This document shows, in pieces, positions 6,620 to 8,791 of a stretch of DNA of 8,791 nt (position 1 is its first letter; every line of letters starts with the position of its first letter). The position numbers and the translations under genes were made by a program. The stretch comes from an uncultured Kineothrix sp. (GTDB lineage Bacteria > Bacillota > Clostridia > Lachnospirales > Lachnospiraceae): NCBI GenBank assembly GCA_910587275.1, contig CAJUMD010000130.1:1-8791 (forward strand), given 5' to 3'. Under the pieces are notes generated by a model. It was not told the origin of the DNA and did no database searches. It worked only from the letters and a program-made list of their open reading frames with translations.

Positions 6620-8017
6620 TTAAAACCTGAAATAAAGAAACGGGTTAAAGGAACCGTCCACCAAATAAGCCGTCATGACAAGCAGGAATGCCGCAAGTAC
6701 CCAAGGCTCCGCCAAAGCCAGAATTTTTTCCCCCGCCGGATATGCCGCTATTTTCTTTCCCAAATCACGTACCGCCGGCGTCGCCCCGATTCCTCCGGCA
6801 AGCAGGACGGTCCCGAAACTGCGCAGACAGTACACTGCCTGCGCCGAAACGAGGGGAATCCCCCCGCCCCCCACAAGTCCCGCCAAATCAGCATATGCCT
6901 GCCCCAAATCCTGTGCATGGAACACCACAAAACCCGCCATGACAAAAAACAGGGTATATGCGCGGGACAAAATCCGGCTCTTTTCCAGCCGTTTCAACAG
7001 CCACAGCTTTTCCGCCGTCAGGAGCACCGCGTAAAAAAGCCCCCATAAAACAAAATTCCATGCCGCACCATGCCAAAATCCGGTCAGCATCCATACCGCC
7101 AGGATATTCACAAGCTGTCTTCCCCGCCCCCTGCGGTTTCCCCCCAGCGGAATATAAACGTAGTCCCTGAACCATGTCCCCAAAGAAATATGCCACCTCC
7201 GCCAAAATTCCGTAATGCTTGCGGAAATATACGGATAGTTAAAATTTTCCAAAAAGCGGAAACCGAATACCCTGCCCAGCCCAATCGCCATATCGCTGTA
7301 TCCCGAAAAGTCAAAATAAATCTGAAGGGTAAAGGCAGCGGCATACATCCAATGAAACAGGACCGACTTCTCCCCCGATGCCCGGAACACACTGCACAGT
7401 TCCCCAAGCTGGTTGGCAAGCAGGATTTTCTTCGCCAGACCAATGACAAAACGGCGTATCCCATATGCCGCCCCCCGGAAAGAGTGCGTCCGCTCCGCCA
7501 ACTGCCCCGCCAAATCGGAATACCTGACAATGGGTCCTGCCACTAACTGGGGAAACATGACCACATAAGCCGCCAAACGGACCGGATTCCTTTGCGCTTT
7601 TTCTCCGCGGTATACATCCACGGTATAACTGATAATCTGAAAAGTATAGAAACTGATGCCCACCGGCAGGGCAAGGCGCAGAAGCGGAAGTGAAAGCCCC
7701 GTCACCCGGTTAACATTTCCCAGGAAAAAATCCGCATATTTAAAATACAGCAAAAAAGACAGGCTGACCATGACCGAAACCATGCAGCATATCCTTCCTG
7801 CCTTTTCCCCCCTATATGTTTCCAAAAGCAGCCCGAATCCGTATCCCTGCACAACCAAAAATCCCATAAGCAGCACATACTTCGGCTCCCCCCACCCGTA
7901 AAATACAAGACTGGCCAAAAGAAGAACCGCATTTTTAAACCTTTGCGGAACCGCAAAATAAAGCGCAAGCGTCACGGGCAGAAAATAATATAAAAACGAA
8001 ATGCTGGAAAACAGCAT
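6620..8017 (-). CDS. AlgI-like MBOAT family membrane O-acyltransferase
   Basis: A 465-residue integral membrane protein with many hydrophobic segments, the usual size for bacterial MBOAT proteins such as AlgI, PatA and DltB. These pass an acyl group, usually acetyl from acetyl-CoA, across the membrane for modification of cell-surface polymers. Landmarks are QLVAGPIVRY (157-166), the loop WRRWHISLGTWFRDYVYIP (272-290) with His276, and the catalytic histidine His316 in LTGFWHGAAWN. The terminal VVFHAQDLGQA segment corresponds to the conserved F-R-A motif, with His in place of Arg. The start at 8017 is preceded by GGGGGAAGGA. It lies 41 bases after the lipoprotein gene and 69 bases before the DHHW partner, so the three are likely one transcript. 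The pairing of MBOAT with a DHHW protein points to O-acylation of an extracellular glycan rather than D-alanylation, since no dltA, dltC or dltD is present. Confidence 0.95.
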   Translation of the reverse strand: MLFSSISFLYYFLPVTLALYFAVPQRFKNAVLLLASLVFYGWGEPKYVLLMGFLVVQGYGFGLLLETYRGEKAGRICCMVSVMVSLSFLLYFKYADFFLGNVNRVTGLSLPLLRLALPVGISFYTFQIISYTVDVYRGEKAQRNPVRLAAYVVMFPQLVAGPIVRYSDLAGQLAERTHSFRGAAYGIRRFVIGLAKKILLANQLGELCSVFRASGEKSVLFHWMYAAAFTLQIYFDFSGYSDMAIGLGRVFGFRFLENFNYPYISASITEFWRRWHISLGTWFRDYVYIPLGGNRRGRGRQLVNILAVWMLTGFWHGAAWNFVLWGLFYAVLLTAEKLWLLKRLEKSRILSRAYTLFFVMAGFVVFHAQDLGQAYADLAGLVGGGGIPLVSAQAVYCLRSFGTVLLAGGIGATPAVRDLGKKIAAYPAGEKILALAEPWVLAAFLLVMTAYLVDGSFNPFLYFRF

Positions 8018-8058
8018 AGCTTCCTTCCCCCATCCATCCGCTTACCGGCCGCACAGAC

Positions 8059-8658
8059 TCAGATAACCGGCGCTTCCACCATCACCTGTGCCCCGGTCAG
8101 CGTCTCCAGTGCATGGTTTTTAAAAATCTCTATCATCTCTGCAACGCCAAAAGCGGTAATCACATACCTGCCGTCCACATTGATTATGAGAATCGTGTCG
8201 GGCTGTCCGCATACCCATTGCCTTGCTAAAAGATTGGATTTCACCGCATCCGCAAACGCATCCATGTCCGTGCCGTCCTTCAGGCGGTAAACGGCGCCGG
8301 TAAAGGTATTCGCATTCATCATATGCACCATGGATGCCGCATCCTCAAGACTGGAAAACTGTTCCTGCGGCAGTCCCAGCGTAAAGTCCAGCTCATCCGT
8401 CTTGCTGATATCAAATTTTCCCGGCGCATCCATCACCGCATTTGCCTGGTCCCCTCCGTACATGGCAAACAGCTCGTCTTCCCCGTACACCTTGACCACC
8501 GTGTTTAACACTTCCAGGGAATCCGCATACTCAGACTCCCCGCTTCCCTGCCCTGTCCCGTTGCCGCCCTGTGTTTTGCCGCAGCCGGCCGAAACAAGGA
8601 GCAGGGTTGCCGTCATAAATAATATGGCTCTTTTTTTCATGGTTTTCGTAGTTTTCAT
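8059..8658 (-). CDS. Surface lipoprotein, DUF4358-like
   Basis: A 199-residue predicted lipoprotein. The start MKTTKTMKKRAILF begins a lipoprotein signal peptide with a basic n-region and a hydrophobic core, ending in the lipobox VSAGC with Cys26 as the lipidated residue. A flexible Gly/Ser/Asn-rich tether (about 27-42) links to a domain of about 155 residues. The domain resembles the DUF4358 family of Clostridia, which has no known activity; this identification is from memory of the family pattern. A GAGGTGG site just upstream favours the ATG at 8658; the open frame continues to 8721, but that extension would put a non-signal sequence ahead of the signal peptide. An internal ATG at 8640 is a less likely alternative because it lacks a ribosome binding site. 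It is the first gene of the lipoprotein, MBOAT and DHHW row, suggesting an accessory role in surface O-acylation. Confidence 0.8.
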   Translation of the reverse strand: MKTTKTMKKRAILFMTATLLLVSAGCGKTQGGNGTGQGSGESEYADSLEVLNTVVKVYGEDELFAMYGGDQANAVMDAPGKFDISKTDELDFTLGLPQEQFSSLEDAASMVHMMNANTFTGAVYRLKDGTDMDAFADAVKSNLLARQWVCGQPDTILIINVDGRYVITAFGVAEMIEIFKNHALETLTGAQVMVEAPVI

Positions 8659-8748
8659 AATCCACCTCATTTCTGCGCCGCTTTTACCGCATCCCGTGGT
8701 CGCAAAAAACGGCGCGGACACAACCCGATATTTTTATTAACTCAAACT

Positions 8749-8767
8749 TCCCACATTAAAAATGGGA
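8749..8767. repeat. Short inverted repeat upstream of the lipoprotein operon
   Basis: TCCCA (8749-8753) and TGGGA (8763-8767) form a five-base inverted repeat around a nine-base AT-rich spacer, about 90 bases upstream of the lipoprotein start. It could be an operator or a weak hairpin. It is short enough to be chance. No convincing -35/-10 pair was found around it, although the surrounding 8729-8762 is AT-rich as expected for a promoter region. Confidence 0.25.
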
Positions 8768-8791
8768 TTTGCTCCTTGAAAAATCAATACT

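Noticed and set aside
5459..7048. 529-codon plus-strand open frame opposite the DHHW and MBOAT genes
   Set aside because: It crosses two well-supported minus-strand genes and the gap between them, is rich in Pro/Arg/His as expected for a reverse-strand shadow, and has no recognisable domain.
8659..8721. N-terminal extension of the lipoprotein gene, with a second GCGK-like motif
   Set aside because: It would precede a complete lipoprotein signal peptide, and the ribosome binding site sits just before 8658, so the extension is untranslated leader that happens to be open.

Overview
The window looks like chromosome from a low-to-mid GC Firmicute, most likely a gut Lachnospiraceae-type Clostridium relative. 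The grounds are strong AAGGAGG-type ribosome binding sites, a clostridial-type glutamate synthase, and a lipoprotein / MBOAT / DHHW cassette that I associate with Lachnospiraceae. This assignment is inference from gene style; no rRNA or other marker gene is present.

Layout, left to right. (1) Bases 1-1901, minus strand: the first 633 codons of the glutamate synthase large subunit (gltB), running off the left edge. (2) Bases 1902-2448: a long AT-rich intergenic region. Its left part carries a minus-strand promoter, an intrinsic-terminator-like hairpin directly after the predicted transcription start, and a downstream segment that can pair with the hairpin's 5' arm. Together these look like an attenuator for gltB. 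(3) Bases 2449-3592, plus strand: an AT-rich two-gene unit, a GNAT acetyltransferase overlapping an M24-family metallopeptidase-like protein. Its composition differs clearly from both flanks and suggests acquisition by transfer. (4) Bases 3613-8658, minus strand: four genes in one direction, transcribed right to left as a DUF4358-like lipoprotein, an AlgI-like MBOAT O-acyltransferase, a DHHW/AlgJ-like SGNH protein, and a YtcJ-like amidohydrolase.

How they fit together. The MBOAT protein would move an acyl group, probably acetyl, across the membrane. The membrane-anchored DHHW protein would pass it to an extracellular acceptor, as AlgI and AlgJ/AlgX do for alginate. The lipoprotein is a likely accessory on the cell surface. 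No glycosyltransferase, polymerase or teichoic acid gene is next to them here, so the acceptor is unknown. The amidohydrolase may only be the last gene of the transcript and need not act in the same pathway. The GNAT/peptidase pair is a separate unit with unknown substrate. gltB belongs to nitrogen assimilation and is unrelated to the rest.

The least explained items are the gltB leader with its two mutually exclusive hairpins and the transferred-looking GNAT/M24 pair. I did not find a clearly new multi-gene system.
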